From NCBI RefSeq assembly GCF_001598495.1, contig NZ_BCZB01000009.1, positions 37,872 to 101,871 on the forward strand: DNA of 64,000 bases, given 5' to 3'. The translations under genes were made by a program, and so were the position numbers. This stretch comes from Neokomagataea thailandica NBRC 106555. GTDB lineage: Bacteria; Pseudomonadota; Alphaproteobacteria; Acetobacterales; Acetobacteraceae. The notes below the pieces were generated by a model. That model was not told the origin of the DNA. It worked only from the letters and a program-made list of their open reading frames with translations, and made no database searches. Positions 19,138 to 27,499 of this stretch are shown piece by piece. Each line of letters begins with the position of its first letter. The first letter of the stretch is position 1.

Positions 19138-19920
19138 ATGAAACTGCACATCATCGAACGAACCGAAGGTGACACACCCGCAGAAAAACGCCCAGTCATC
19201 GTCTTTCTGCACGGCTTGTTCGGACGTGCCCGTAATCTCGGCTTTCTCCAACGCGCCACCGCCAGCAATTTTCGTACCATCGCGCCAGATCTGCGCAATC
19301 ACGGTGACAGCCCTCATGGCCCCGCATCCTACAGCGCCATGGCCGAAGATGTGCTCGAAACACTCAGCGCGCACCACATTAACCGCTTTGCACTTGTCGG
19401 GCACTCCATGGGCGGCAAAGTCGCCATGCATCTCGCACTAAAACACCCAGACCGTGTTAGCCGCCTCCTCGTGGCGGATATGGCTCCTGCCCCCACACGC
19501 CACGGTCAAAGCGCTATGATCGAACGCCTCAAAACCCTCACCTTCCCCCCAACGCTAGACCGTAAAGAGGCACTCGCTCTTCTAGACCCCATCACCGGAA
19601 GCCGCGCCGTTTCCGAACTCATGGGACAAAATCTTCGCCTAGGCGATCAACCCGGCTGGGCGATTGGATTTGATGAGCTCGCAGATGCCATTACCCATAT
19701 TGAAGGCTGGGAAGCTCCACAAACCCTCCCTTATGAGGGCCCCACCCTCTTCTTACGCGGCGAACTCTCCCCCTACGTCCAAGAATCCCACCACCCCACG
19801 ATCCACGCTCTTTTCCCCCAAGCACAGATTGAAACCCTGCCCAATGCCGGACATTGGCTCCATGTAGACCAACCTAAAGGCTTTCTCGCGCAGATGACTC
19901 CTTTTCTTTCGGCTCAATAG
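19138..19920 (+). CDS. Alpha/beta hydrolase (YbfF-like esterase)
   Basis: Cytosolic serine hydrolase of 260 residues. The oxyanion region VFLHGLFGRARNL, nucleophile elbow LVGHSMGGKVAMHLAL (Ser in GHSMG) and catalytic His in NAGHWLHVDQPKGF are visible, and the acidic residue probably lies near the ELSPYVQ segment. The sequence resembles the E. coli YbfF esterase group with activity on short acyl esters; the physiological substrate is unknown. The gap before it (18988-19137) separates it from the divergent ClC gene. Confidence 0.88.
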   Translation: MKLHIIERTEGDTPAEKRPVIVFLHGLFGRARNLGFLQRATASNFRTIAPDLRNHGDSPHGPASYSAMAEDVLETLSAHHINRFALVGHSMGGKVAMHLALKHPDRVSRLLVADMAPAPTRHGQSAMIERLKTLTFPPTLDRKEALALLDPITGSRAVSELMGQNLRLGDQPGWAIGFDELADAITHIEGWEAPQTLPYEGPTLFLRGELSPYVQESHHPTIHALFPQAQIETLPNAGHWLHVDQPKGFLAQMTPFLSAQ

Positions 19921-20062
19921 GCACCAACAAACACACAACAAAACAGGTTTCGGGCTTTCTTGATTCCCCAAGACCTGTCTATGATACCGTGTGATCCGAC
20001 GTGAATTTTCCGCACGGCCTTCCCAAGGCCGCACAGCAAACCTGACCGTACCAGCACACGTT

Positions 20063-20089
20063 CAGCCTCTCCCACAACGGGAGAGGCTG
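20063..20089. promoter_or_regulatory. 11-bp perfect stem-loop in the leader of the TonB-like gene
   Basis: cagcctctccc-acaac-gggagaggctg is a perfect inverted repeat with a 5-base loop, 38 bases before ATG 20128. No T run follows on either strand, so it is not a standard terminator; it could be a leader structure or a weak terminator of the upstream hydrolase gene. Confidence 0.4.
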
Positions 20090-20127
20090 GCATCTGGCCG
20101 GACGCAACACACACGCCGCAAACCTGC

Positions 20128-21246
20128 ATGATCCGCCGCACCCCACACGCTTCCCAACGCGATGAGCACCAAGAACCCCAGTTCTTTACGGCCCCACGTC
20201 TAAGCACGGCCACACCACGCCGTGCAGTCCCAACAACAGGGACACGGGAACGCCTGCGCGATTATGCCGCCCGTAGCACCCCCGTCCGCTCAGTCCTGAC
20301 TCCGATGGAACGGCGACAAACTTTTGTCGAAGCTGGCCCCCTCGGCCCATTTTGCTTTTCAGCCTTATTGCATGGCGCGCTCTTAACGCTCCTTTTATGG
20401 CCGCACCAACAACTCTCCGGCGGCGCAACGGGTGCAGAACCGCAGGTCGAAATGGTTTTTGACCAACCCCCTACCAAACACAGCATGCAAGGCCCACGCT
20501 CGCAGGATCAAGGCGGCGGGCAGCCGGCTCAAAACACGCAACCCCCCTCACCACAGCCACCTTCTGAAGCCAATTCAGACAGTGCTGAATCTGCACCATC
20601 CACAGTCGTACCCACCCCAGATCAGCCCTCAGCACCACCATTAGAGCAAGATCACTCCGCAGAACTCACCCAAACACCACCAACCACTGCCCCCGTCACA
20701 CCGGGGCATTCCCCCAGCGCTCAAGCACACACACAGCGCGGCCACCAACATCACCGCCAGACAACATCCAGCAGCACGACCAGTAACCCCTTCGCGCACC
20801 CCATGGATCTCAGCTTCAACGAGCAACCCTCACCCCGCCCACGCCATCGCGGCCGCCCCGCAGGCTCCGGCGGCCCGATCGATATGTCCCTTGGGCCACT
20901 CAGTATGAACGGGCAAATCAATGCGCCCTTCAAAACCAGAACCTCCATCCGTGGCGTCAGCGAAGACTATGCCGGCGAAATTGACCGCTGGATCAAAGCG
21001 CATATTTATTATCCAGAAGAAGCTGCCCGTAACGGCGAAGACGGCGCCACCTCCGTCCATGTCGTCCTAGACCGCTATGGACGCGTCAAAACCGTGCGCC
21101 TCATCGGGTCATCAGGCTCATACTCTTTGGATGCGGGCCTCACCAGTACCTTCCAAGGCTCCCATTTGCCGCCTCCACCGCCCGATATGAAGGGCGATCA
21201 TTTTGAGTTCGACATGACCCTGAATTACATCCTCATCCGTCAATGA
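20128..21246 (+). CDS. TonB-like energy transducer
   Basis: 372 residues: basic cytoplasmic N terminus of about 70 residues, one membrane helix (PFCFSALLHGALLTLLLW), a long periplasmic Pro/Ser/Thr/Gln-rich spacer (about 95-280), and a C-terminal TonB-like domain from YAGEIDRWIKAHIYYPEEA through VHVVLDRYGRVKTVRLIGSSG to FDMTLNYILIR. This is the TonB family layout, which couples the proton motive force to outer-membrane receptors. The cytoplasmic tail is unusually long and no exbB/exbD genes are nearby. A TonB-dependent receptor is encoded 38 kb away in this window. TolA-like or cell-envelope roles are alternatives. Confidence 0.82.
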   Translation: MIRRTPHASQRDEHQEPQFFTAPRLSTATPRRAVPTTGTRERLRDYAARSTPVRSVLTPMERRQTFVEAGPLGPFCFSALLHGALLTLLLWPHQQLSGGATGAEPQVEMVFDQPPTKHSMQGPRSQDQGGGQPAQNTQPPSPQPPSEANSDSAESAPSTVVPTPDQPSAPPLEQDHSAELTQTPPTTAPVTPGHSPSAQAHTQRGHQHHRQTTSSSTTSNPFAHPMDLSFNEQPSPRPRHRGRPAGSGGPIDMSLGPLSMNGQINAPFKTRTSIRGVSEDYAGEIDRWIKAHIYYPEEAARNGEDGATSVHVVLDRYGRVKTVRLIGSSGSYSLDAGLTSTFQGSHLPPPPPDMKGDHFEFDMTLNYILIRQ

Positions 21247-21294
21247 TCGTACGCACCGCTGACCATTCTCTCTGTCACTACAACCTCTTATCTT

Positions 21295-21637
21295 GGCCCT
21301 ATTGCAAAGTTAGGCTCAGGACGCAGATATCCCAGTTGATTAATGTTTCAGATGTTTTAAATGCCGAAATGTCTTTCCATTAAACGCACGTTTCCCATGA
21401 TGCTCTCCGGGAACTGGAAGAAGTAAGCCTGTGCTTCTTTCATAGCCCGCATGATCTCGAATCCCTGGATAGTCGCATAGGTGCTTTTCAGTATTCTGAA
21501 ACCATGTACTGGCCAAATCCGTTACTTAATCGTACCGTCATCAGCCTCGATCACGGTGTTCAGATATGTCACCTGCCAGTGCTGCACTGTGCCAGAAAGC
21601 TTGCCTTCACATTTTAACTCTTTACATCGCTCTGCCA
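21295..21637 (-). pseudogene. IS6-family transposase remnant, C-terminal part
   Basis: On the minus strand the sequence encodes KELKCEGKLSGTVQHWQVTY.. and LNTVIEADDGTIK, then after an in-frame stop and frameshift PVHGFRILKSTYATIQGFEI and a family-type end. The IS end (ggccctattgcaaagttaggc on the + strand) resembles IS6-family termini. The transposase is interrupted at 21637 by the IS5-type element; its continuation lies on the other side, at 22469-22530. Confidence 0.8.
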
Positions 21638-21639
21638 TA

Positions 21640-22466
21640 GGGCGTGTCGTCAGTTATGGTTTTTACTGACGGTTGTGTTTTTGTTTGCCCGATGCTGTTT
21701 GTGCTCTTTTTTGAAAGAGAGGCATTATGGCGCGCCGCTATGGTTTACGCGACCCGCAATGGGAGCGGATCAAAGAGATGCTTCCCGGCCGAGAAGGTCA
21801 TGTTGGCGGTACGGCTGCGGACAATCGCTTGTTTGTGGAAGCTGTCTTATATCGTTATCGCGCCGGTATTCCGTGGCGTGACCTTCCTGCGCGTTTTGGA
21901 GACTGGAAAAACGTGCATCGGCGTCTACGTCGTTGGTGTGAAACTGGCGTGATTGAGCGGATTTTTCATCATCTCTCCACTGATCATGATAATGAATATA
22001 TGATGATCGACAGCGCGAGTGCCTTAAAAAAAGGGGGCTGATCAGGCCATTGGGCGATCATGCGGTGGATTAACCACAAAGATCCATGCTGTTTGTGATG
22101 CTCTCGGCAACCCGGTGGAACTCGAGATCACACAGGGTCAGGACGCTGATATCACGCAAGCAGAACCGTTTTTAGAAAAGATCGACCCCGACGCCTTTAT
22201 AGCCGACAAGGCTTATGATGCGGATGAGTTGATCAACAGGCTCACAGAGCGCGAGATTACCCCTGTCATTCCGTCTAAAAGCAACCGGAAGGAACTGCGA
22301 GACACAGATTTCGCTCTCTATCGAGAACGAAATCTTGTCGAACGTTTCTTCAATAAACTCAAACAGTTCCGAGCCATAGCAACATGCTATGATAAGATGA
22401 AATCAACATTCCTCGCAGCCGTGCAGTTCGCATCAATCATCATAATGCTTAACTGACGACACGCCC
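21640..22466 (+). mobile_element. IS5-family (IS427/IS1031-like) insertion sequence, 827 bp
   Basis: Terminal inverted repeats GGGCGTGTCGTCAGTTA at the left end and the complement (taactgacgacacgccc) at the right. It is flanked by TA on each side (21638-21639 and 22467-22468), consistent with a 2-bp target duplication in an IS6-family transposase gene: removing the element plus one TA restores the interrupted reading frame. Contains a single two-frame transposase gene. Confidence 0.9.
21727..22456 (+). pseudogene. IS5-family DDE transposase in two frames (slippery A7G5), with internal deletion
   Basis: First frame 21727-22041: MARRYGLRDPQWERIKEML, GHVGGTAADNRLFVEAVLY, RFGDWKNVHRRLRRWCETG, then EYMMIDS with the first catalytic Asp. 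Second frame: GADQAIGRSCGGLTTKIHAV, ADKAYDADELINRLTEREI with the second Asp, and RNLVERFFNKLKQFRAIATCY with the Glu. The frames join at an A7G5 run (about 22026-22037), as expected for frameshift-expressed ORFAB of this group. Just after MIDS about a dozen residues appear to be missing: the decayed copy at 61.6-62.2 kb keeps STIIRA here. This copy may therefore be inactive. Confidence 0.8.
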
Positions 22467-22468
22467 TA

Positions 22469-22530
22469 ATTGAACGGTCATAGGTCGGTGCCTTGTCTGT
22501 ATTGATTATCTTGGGTGCATAGCGTTGAAT
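22469..22530 (-). pseudogene. IS6-family transposase remnant, internal fragment
   Basis: On the minus strand the sequence reads RYAPKIINTDKAPTYDRSI, which joins directly to MAERCKELKCEGK at 21637 across the IS5-type insertion. The upstream part of this transposase is missing; the fragment ends near the ubiA terminus. Confidence 0.7.
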
Positions 22531-22551
22531 GAGCAACGCTCCGCCGTGGGT

Positions 22552-23475
22552 TCATAAGAGGCCGAGGCGTCCCAAAATAAAGGCAAGAGCGAAGACCATG
22601 CCGATGGGAACGTTTTGCTTGAAAAGCGCTAAGCAGGCCGGAGCATTATGGGGGTTAATGAGCAGAACTTGCCGCATGAGGATGACGGCACTGATGCTGA
22701 ATAACGCCCAGAAGCCAGCAGAGAGTCCGGCATGCGCTGCGGCGAGGCCGAAGGCAATTAGGGTTATGGTGTAGCAAATGCCAATAAAAAGGCGCGGCCA
22801 TGCAGCCATGAGACGTGAGGTGGAGCGAACGCCAATGCGTGCATCGTCCTCCATATCTTGGAAGCCGTAAATGGTATCGAAGCCGAGTTGCCAGATGATA
22901 ACACCTGCGTAGAGCAGGATACCGCTGAGGTCTAAACGCCCACCTGCGGCGGCATAGCCCATCGGGGCACCAAAGCCGAAGGTAAAGCCCATGATGAGTT
23001 GTGGCCACCATGTGACGCGTTTGGCGGCGGGGTAAAGAGCCACCAAAACCAGTGCGAGGGGGGCAAGCTCCCAGCATAAAATTGGCAGGCAGAGGAGGAT
23101 GAGCAACCCGCCAAGGAGCAAGAGGGCGAGCAGAAGCAAGCCTTGTTTGAGAGAGAGGGCACCACTGGCAAGGGGGCGGCCTGCCGTGCGGGCGACTTTG
23201 GCGTCAATATCACGGTCCCAGATATCGTTCACGACGCACCCGGCAGAGCGCATGATAAGGGAGCCAATGGCGAAGAGCGCGGTATAGATCAGGCGCGTTG
23301 AGAGCGGGGTTGGGCTATTGGCCAAGAAGATACCGAAGACGCCGGGTAAAAAGAGCAGCCAAGTTCCTACTGGGCGGTCAAGTCGTGCCAAGAGGGCATA
23401 AGAACGCCATGGATCTGAGAGGCGTCCGATCCAGCCAGAGAGGCGGATATCAGTATGAGGCGTGGCGGTTGTCAT
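22552..23475 (-). CDS. ubiA: 4-hydroxybenzoate octaprenyltransferase (UbiA)
   Basis: Membrane prenyltransferase that attaches the polyprenyl chain to 4-hydroxybenzoate in ubiquinone synthesis. Both Asp-rich motifs are present: NDIWDRDIDAKVARTAGRPLA and DTIYGFQDMEDDARIG. About 307 residues and eight or nine membrane helices from ATG 23475 (MTTATPHTDIRLSGW). The frame is open to 23577, but that would overlap the divergent rsmE start, and the extra 34 residues are unlike the family. It adjoins the IS cluster on its 3' side. Confidence 0.94.
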   Translation of the reverse strand: MTTATPHTDIRLSGWIGRLSDPWRSYALLARLDRPVGTWLLFLPGVFGIFLANSPTPLSTRLIYTALFAIGSLIMRSAGCVVNDIWDRDIDAKVARTAGRPLASGALSLKQGLLLLALLLLGGLLILLCLPILCWELAPLALVLVALYPAAKRVTWWPQLIMGFTFGFGAPMGYAAAGGRLDLSGILLYAGVIIWQLGFDTIYGFQDMEDDARIGVRSTSRLMAAWPRLFIGICYTITLIAFGLAAAHAGLSAGFWALFSISAVILMRQVLLINPHNAPACLALFKQNVPIGMVFALAFILGRLGLL

Positions 23476-23561
23476 ATTTTTCTGATGCGCTGGCGGGGGC
23501 AGGAGGTCAAGGGGGAGTGATGGTGTTTGCGATAGGGGCGTGAGCGCGCTATCCAGCATAT

Positions 23562-24296
23562 ATGAGCCGTGATGCACCCCGTTTATATTGCGCCCCGAAT
23601 GACGCTCCTTTTGTCGAAGGGGGGAGTGTGACTCTTTTGCCTGGTCAGGCCCATTATTTGGGGTCTGTGATGCGGCAGAGTATTGGGGCGGTTATCCGTC
23701 TCTTTAATGCTGTAGATGGAGAATGGGAGGCGGAACTCTCAGCTCTGCGTAAAGATAAAGGGGCCGTGGTTTTCCGGCAGCAGGTGCGTGTCCCGCAGGA
23801 GACGAAGGGCGCAATTTTGCTCTTTGCGCCTTTGAAGCGTGACGCAACGGAATTGGTCATTCGTATGGGAACAGAACTCGGCGTCACGCGGTTTTTGCCG
23901 GTGATCACGGAGCGAACCAACATGCCGCGCCTTAATTTAGAGCGTTTGTCGTTGATTGCGACGGAAGCCGCAGAGCAATGTGAGCGTTTGGATGTTCCGG
24001 AGATTGAAGCGCCGAAGCCTCTTTTGCAGCGTTTGGCCGAGTGGCCGGTAACGGATGCGCTCTATGCGGCGCTGGAGCGCCAGCCGGGAGCCGCTGTGGC
24101 GGATGATGTGACGGGGGCTGTCGGGTTGCTCATAGGGCCGGAAGGTGGTTTTTCTCCGGCAGAAATGCAGCGTTTGCAAGCGCATAATGCCGTGCGGGCA
24201 TTGTCATTAGGGGCCTTGGTATTACGGGCTGATACGGCTGTGTGTGCGGGGTTGTCGCGCTTGGCGGTAAAGGCGCATAAAACGTATATAGAATGA
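23562..24296 (+). CDS. rsmE: 16S rRNA (uracil1498-N3)-methyltransferase
   Basis: SPOUT-class methyltransferase that modifies U1498 of 16S rRNA using S-adenosylmethionine. 244 residues: N-terminal PUA-like part (HYLGSVMRQSIGAVIRLFNA), then the knotted domain with KRDATELVIRMGTELGVTRF, AAEQCERLDVPEI and the SAM-binding loop GLLIGPEGGFSPAEMQ...LSLGALVLRADTAV. All family motifs are intact. Divergent from ubiA and followed by the gshA-type gene 96 bases on. Confidence 0.93.
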   Translation: MSRDAPRLYCAPNDAPFVEGGSVTLLPGQAHYLGSVMRQSIGAVIRLFNAVDGEWEAELSALRKDKGAVVFRQQVRVPQETKGAILLFAPLKRDATELVIRMGTELGVTRFLPVITERTNMPRLNLERLSLIATEAAEQCERLDVPEIEAPKPLLQRLAEWPVTDALYAALERQPGAAVADDVTGAVGLLIGPEGGFSPAEMQRLQAHNAVRALSLGALVLRADTAVCAGLSRLAVKAHKTYIE

Positions 24297-24392
24297 CAAA
24301 GGGTGACAGCCTCGCCGGACCTGCTACAACAGCGACTGAAAGCAGTTCTGTCATCATCGAACAATCGATCTAGACTATAAGGCCTGAAAGCA

Positions 24393-25781
24393 ATGTCCAA
24401 CCCCGGCACAACCAATAGCGCACCGATCGAAAACCGTGCGCAGCTCGTCGAGGTTCTGATGCGTGGTAATAAGCCGCAACGTCAGTGGCGCATTGGAACC
24501 GAGCATGAAAAATTTGGTTTTGTCCGCCCGGATATGGCGGAGGGCCGCACCCCGTATGCGCCGCCTCCTTATGCGCCACGTGGTATTGGTGCGCTTTTAG
24601 AAGCTCTTTCTGGCCCGGATTGGGAGCCTATCCATGATGGAGAGGCTGTTATTGGTCTTAAAGGGGCGAATACCCATAAAGGTTGTTCTATCTCGCTAGA
24701 GCCAGCGGGACAGTTTGAGCTTTCAGGCGCACCTTTAGAGACATTACACGAAACGGATCAGGAAATGCGGGCGCATTTTGATCTGATTCGTGGGCCGGTC
24801 AAGGAGTTGGGGCTGGGCTTTATTCCGGTTGGCTTCCAACCTTTATGGGGCCGTGGTGATATGCCCTGGGTGCCTAAGAGTCGCTACGCCATTATGCGGC
24901 GTTATATGCCGACAGTTGGTGCGTTGGGGCTGGATATGATGACCCGCTCCTCAACGGTGCAGGTTAATCTGGATTTTTCGGATGAAGCGGACATGGCGCG
25001 GAAGATGCGCGTGTCTTTGGCGCTTCAGCCTTTGGTCAGTGCACTGATGGCCAATTCGCCTTTCGTGGAAGGGAAGGCGAATGGGTATTTATCCAATCGT
25101 TGTCGTATTTGGACGGATACAGATAATGCGCGTGCGGGACAGCCTCCTTTGTTCTTCGCGGATGATTTTTCGTTTGAGCGTTATGTCGACTGGGTTCTTG
25201 ATGTTCCCATGTATTTCGTCGTGCGGGATGGCAAGAATGTTGATGTTGCAGGGGCATCTTTCCGCCGTTGGTTAGAGAACGGGGAGGTACCGGAAGGTTT
25301 GAAAGCCTATGCGGGCCAAACGCCAACGATCGGGGATTTTGAAGATCATTTGACGACGGCATTCCCGGATGTCCGTTTGAAGCAGTTCTTGGAAATGCGC
25401 GGTGCGGATGCGGGTTCACCGCAAATGATGGTTGCGCATTCAGCATTGTGGGTTGGCCTATTGTATGACCCCGCGACGTTGGAAGCCGCTGAGTGTTTGG
25501 TGCGTGAGTTAGACTGGGGCGTGTATCAGCAATTGCGCGCGGATGTGCCTAAGCTTGCGATGGATGCACCTTTCCCCGGTGGTTTGCGTGCTTTGGCGCG
25601 TCGTGTTCTCGCTTTGGCAGAACAGGGTTTACGGGCGCGGGCGCGTGATGAAGCACAGTTCTTGGCCCCATTGCAGGCTATTGCGGATGGTGGGCCCACA
25701 CAGGCAGAGCATTGGTTGGCGCTTTATAAGGGCGCATGGGGTGGTGATGTGCGCCCAATTTTCCAACACGCGGAGATCTAA
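24393..25781 (+). CDS. gshA: Glutamate--cysteine ligase (GCS2/plant-type)
   Basis: First step of glutathione synthesis: ATP-dependent joining of L-glutamate to L-cysteine. 462 residues of the alphaproteobacterial/plant type (GCS2 family) rather than the enterobacterial Gsh[13 protein letters not shown] with the metal-binding Glu residues, [39 protein letters not shown] and the C-terminal [12 protein letters not shown]. Intact. The ferritin-like iron exporter gene starts 3 bases after its stop, so the two are almost certainly co-transcribed, linking glutathione supply with iron and oxidative stress handling. Confidence 0.93.
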   Translation: MSNPGTTNSAPIENRAQLVEVLMRGNKPQRQWRIGTEHEKFGFVRPDMAEGRTPYAPPPYAPRGIGALLEALSGPDWEPIHDGEAVIGLKGANTHKGCSISLEPAGQFELSGAPLETLHETDQEMRAHFDLIRGPVKELGLGFIPVGFQPLWGRGDMPWVPKSRYAIMRRYMPTVGALGLDMMTRSSTVQVNLDFSDEADMARKMRVSLALQPLVSALMANSPFVEGKANGYLSNRCRIWTDTDNARAGQPPLFFADDFSFERYVDWVLDVPMYFVVRDGKNVDVAGASFRRWLENGEVPEGLKAYAGQTPTIGDFEDHLTTAFPDVRLKQFLEMRGADAGSPQMMVAHSALWVGLLYDPATLEAAECLVRELDWGVYQQLRADVPKLAMDAPFPGGLRALARRVLALAEQGLRARARDEAQFLAPLQAIADGGPTQAEHWLALYKGAWGGDVRPIFQHAEI

Positions 25782-25783
25782 CG

Positions 25784-26740
25784 ATGCCTCGTCTTTCGGA
25801 TCTGTCTGAAGCAGAGATCTTGGCACTTGCTATCGCCAGTGAAGAGGAAGACGGGCATATTTACGCAGATTTCGCGGAGATGCTGCGGGAGAATTATCCG
25901 GATAGTGCCGCGATTTTTGATGAGATGGCGGCCGAAGAAAGCCAGCATCGTCATGCGTTGATTGATCTTTTTGTACAGCGCTTTGGGCAGCATATTCCTT
26001 TGGTGCGCCGTCAGGATGTCCAAGGTTTTCCCGTGCGGAAAACGGCTTGGGCGATGAAAAACCGGGGCATTGAGGCTATTCGCTCACTCGCGGCGGATAT
26101 GGAACGGCAAAGTGCGTGTTTCTATCGGGAAGCTGCTGCGCGCACGAGTGATGCTGAAATCCGGCGTTTGTTGGGAGATTTGGCCGAGGAAGAAGACCGG
26201 CATCAGCGGCATGCACGGTTTTTGGAAGCTGAGCATTTGGATGCTTCCGGGCGGCAACGGGAAGAAGATCATAGCCGCCGGGAGTTTGTACTGCGCGTGG
26301 TGCAGCCGGGTCTTGTTGGGCTCATGGATGGTTCTGTATCGACATTAGCGCCAGTGTTTGCGGCAGCATTTGCAACAAAAAATCCGCATGATGCTGTGCT
26401 GGTAGGCTTAGCGGCCTCACTCGGGGCTGGGATTTCGATGGGGCTGGCGGAAGGGCTGGCCGATGATGGAAAACTGTCGGGGCGTGGAGCGCCGCTGATA
26501 CGCGGTTTGATTTGTGGAGCCATGACCTTTGCTGGCGGCATTGGTCATACTTTGCCCTTCCTTGTGCCAGATTTTCACCTTGCTTTTGCTGTAGCGATAG
26601 GGGCTGTGCTTATTGAGTTGCTGCTGATTTCGTGGATCCGTTGGCGGTATCAGGATACGCCTTTTGGGTCTGCGTTGGTGCAGGTTTTGCTTGGTGGTGC
26701 GCTTGTTTTTGCAACCGGTGTTGTGATCGGTAGTTCGTAA
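25784..26740 (+). CDS. mbfA: Membrane-bound ferritin-like iron exporter (MbfA; erythrin-VIT1 family)
   Basis: Exports Fe2+ from the cytosol and protects against iron and peroxide stress in rhizobia. 318 residues: N-terminal ferritin-like domain (about 1-150) with di-iron Glu/His motifs ([44 protein letters not shown]), then a C-terminal VIT1/CCC1 membrane domain of about five helices ([38 protein letters not shown]). In rhizobia it is repressed by Irr; no ICE-type site was identified here. It sits between gshA and lolA with overlapping or touching ends (ATGATG at the lolA start). Confidence 0.93.
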   Translation: MPRLSDLSEAEILALAIASEEEDGHIYADFAEMLRENYPDSAAIFDEMAAEESQHRHALIDLFVQRFGQHIPLVRRQDVQGFPVRKTAWAMKNRGIEAIRSLAADMERQSACFYREAAARTSDAEIRRLLGDLAEEEDRHQRHARFLEAEHLDASGRQREEDHSRREFVLRVVQPGLVGLMDGSVSTLAPVFAAAFATKNPHDAVLVGLAASLGAGISMGLAEGLADDGKLSGRGAPLIRGLICGAMTFAGGIGHTLPFLVPDFHLAFAVAIGAVLIELLLISWIRWRYQDTPFGSALVQVLLGGALVFATGVVIGSS

Positions 26741-27387
26741 TGATGATGTCTCGTTTTATGCGTTTTGCTTATGTGTCTCTGGCGGCTCTGTGCTGTGTTG
26801 CTCCTATGGGGGTGGCTCTGGCGCAGGGAGTGCCTGCGGTTTTGCGTCCAGCGGATCGTGGCTGGATTGACCGTATTCAGGATACGTTGAGCGGTTTGAG
26901 CACGTTGCAGGCACGTTTTGCCCAGACGGCGCCCGATGGTGCCGTGACACATGGCACGGCGTCTTTGGCGCGGAGTGCTGGGCAGCCGGGGCGCATGCGT
27001 TTTGATTATGATGCGCCAAGCCCACTTTTGTTGGTGGGGAATGACGGTAAGCTCGTGTTCCAAGATCGGAGTATTGATCAGGTCACGACCATGCCGTTGG
27101 AGCGCACGCCTCTTGGTTTGTTGTTACGTCCGAACCCGAAGCTTTCTGGAGACGTGACGGTTACGCATTTTGTACATGAGCACGGGCAGGTGGATGTAGC
27201 CTTGGTCCGCACGGCGGAGCCAAGTGGAGGAACGCTGACCTTGCATTTTAGTGACCAGCCTTTGGCGCTACAGGGTTGGACCGTTGTGGATGCACAGGGG
27301 CGTGAGACGAAGATTGCACTTTCGGATGTGAAGCTCGGTTTATCGCTTGCACCGTCGTTATTTGTGCTGCCACGTTCTTCAGATTAA
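26740..27387 (+). CDS. lolA: Outer-membrane lipoprotein carrier protein LolA
   Basis: Periplasmic chaperone that carries lipoproteins from LolCDE to the outer membrane. 215 residues with a signal peptide ([28 protein letters not shown]) and the LolA fold: IQDTLSGLSTLQARFAQTAPDG, GRMRFDYDAPSPLLLVGNDG and TMPLERTPLGLLLRP. Its start overlaps the mbfA stop by one base, so it belongs to the gshA-mbfA-lolA unit, although its role is general. Confidence 0.92.
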   Translation: MMMSRFMRFAYVSLAALCCVAPMGVALAQGVPAVLRPADRGWIDRIQDTLSGLSTLQARFAQTAPDGAVTHGTASLARSAGQPGRMRFDYDAPSPLLLVGNDGKLVFQDRSIDQVTTMPLERTPLGLLLRPNPKLSGDVTVTHFVHEHGQVDVALVRTAEPSGGTLTLHFSDQPLALQGWTVVDAQGRETKIALSDVKLGLSLAPSLFVLPRSSD

Positions 27388-27466
27388 TACAAAATAAAAT
27401 CGTTCTTTATGTAAAAAACAAAAAATACTAGTTTATCCCTTCATAAAGCGCGCCTCACGCAGGAAA

Positions 27467-27491
27467 CCATGAGGTCCGGCTTCATGGGGAG
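27467..27491 (+). promoter_or_regulatory. Hairpin overlapping the ribosome binding site of the transporter gene
   Basis: ccatga (27467-27472) and tcatgg (27482-27487) pair around a 9-base loop and touch the purine-rich site ggggag (27486-27491) that precedes ATG 27500. It could occlude the ribosome binding site, but the stem is only 6 bp. Confidence 0.3.
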
Positions 27492-27499
27492 ATATTTTT

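Noticed and set aside
22501..22551. Origin of replication at the skew change
   Set aside because: No DnaA-box cluster, AT-rich unwinding region or neighbouring dnaA/parAB/gidA/hemE genes; only the skew supports it, so it is kept as a hypothesis under findings.
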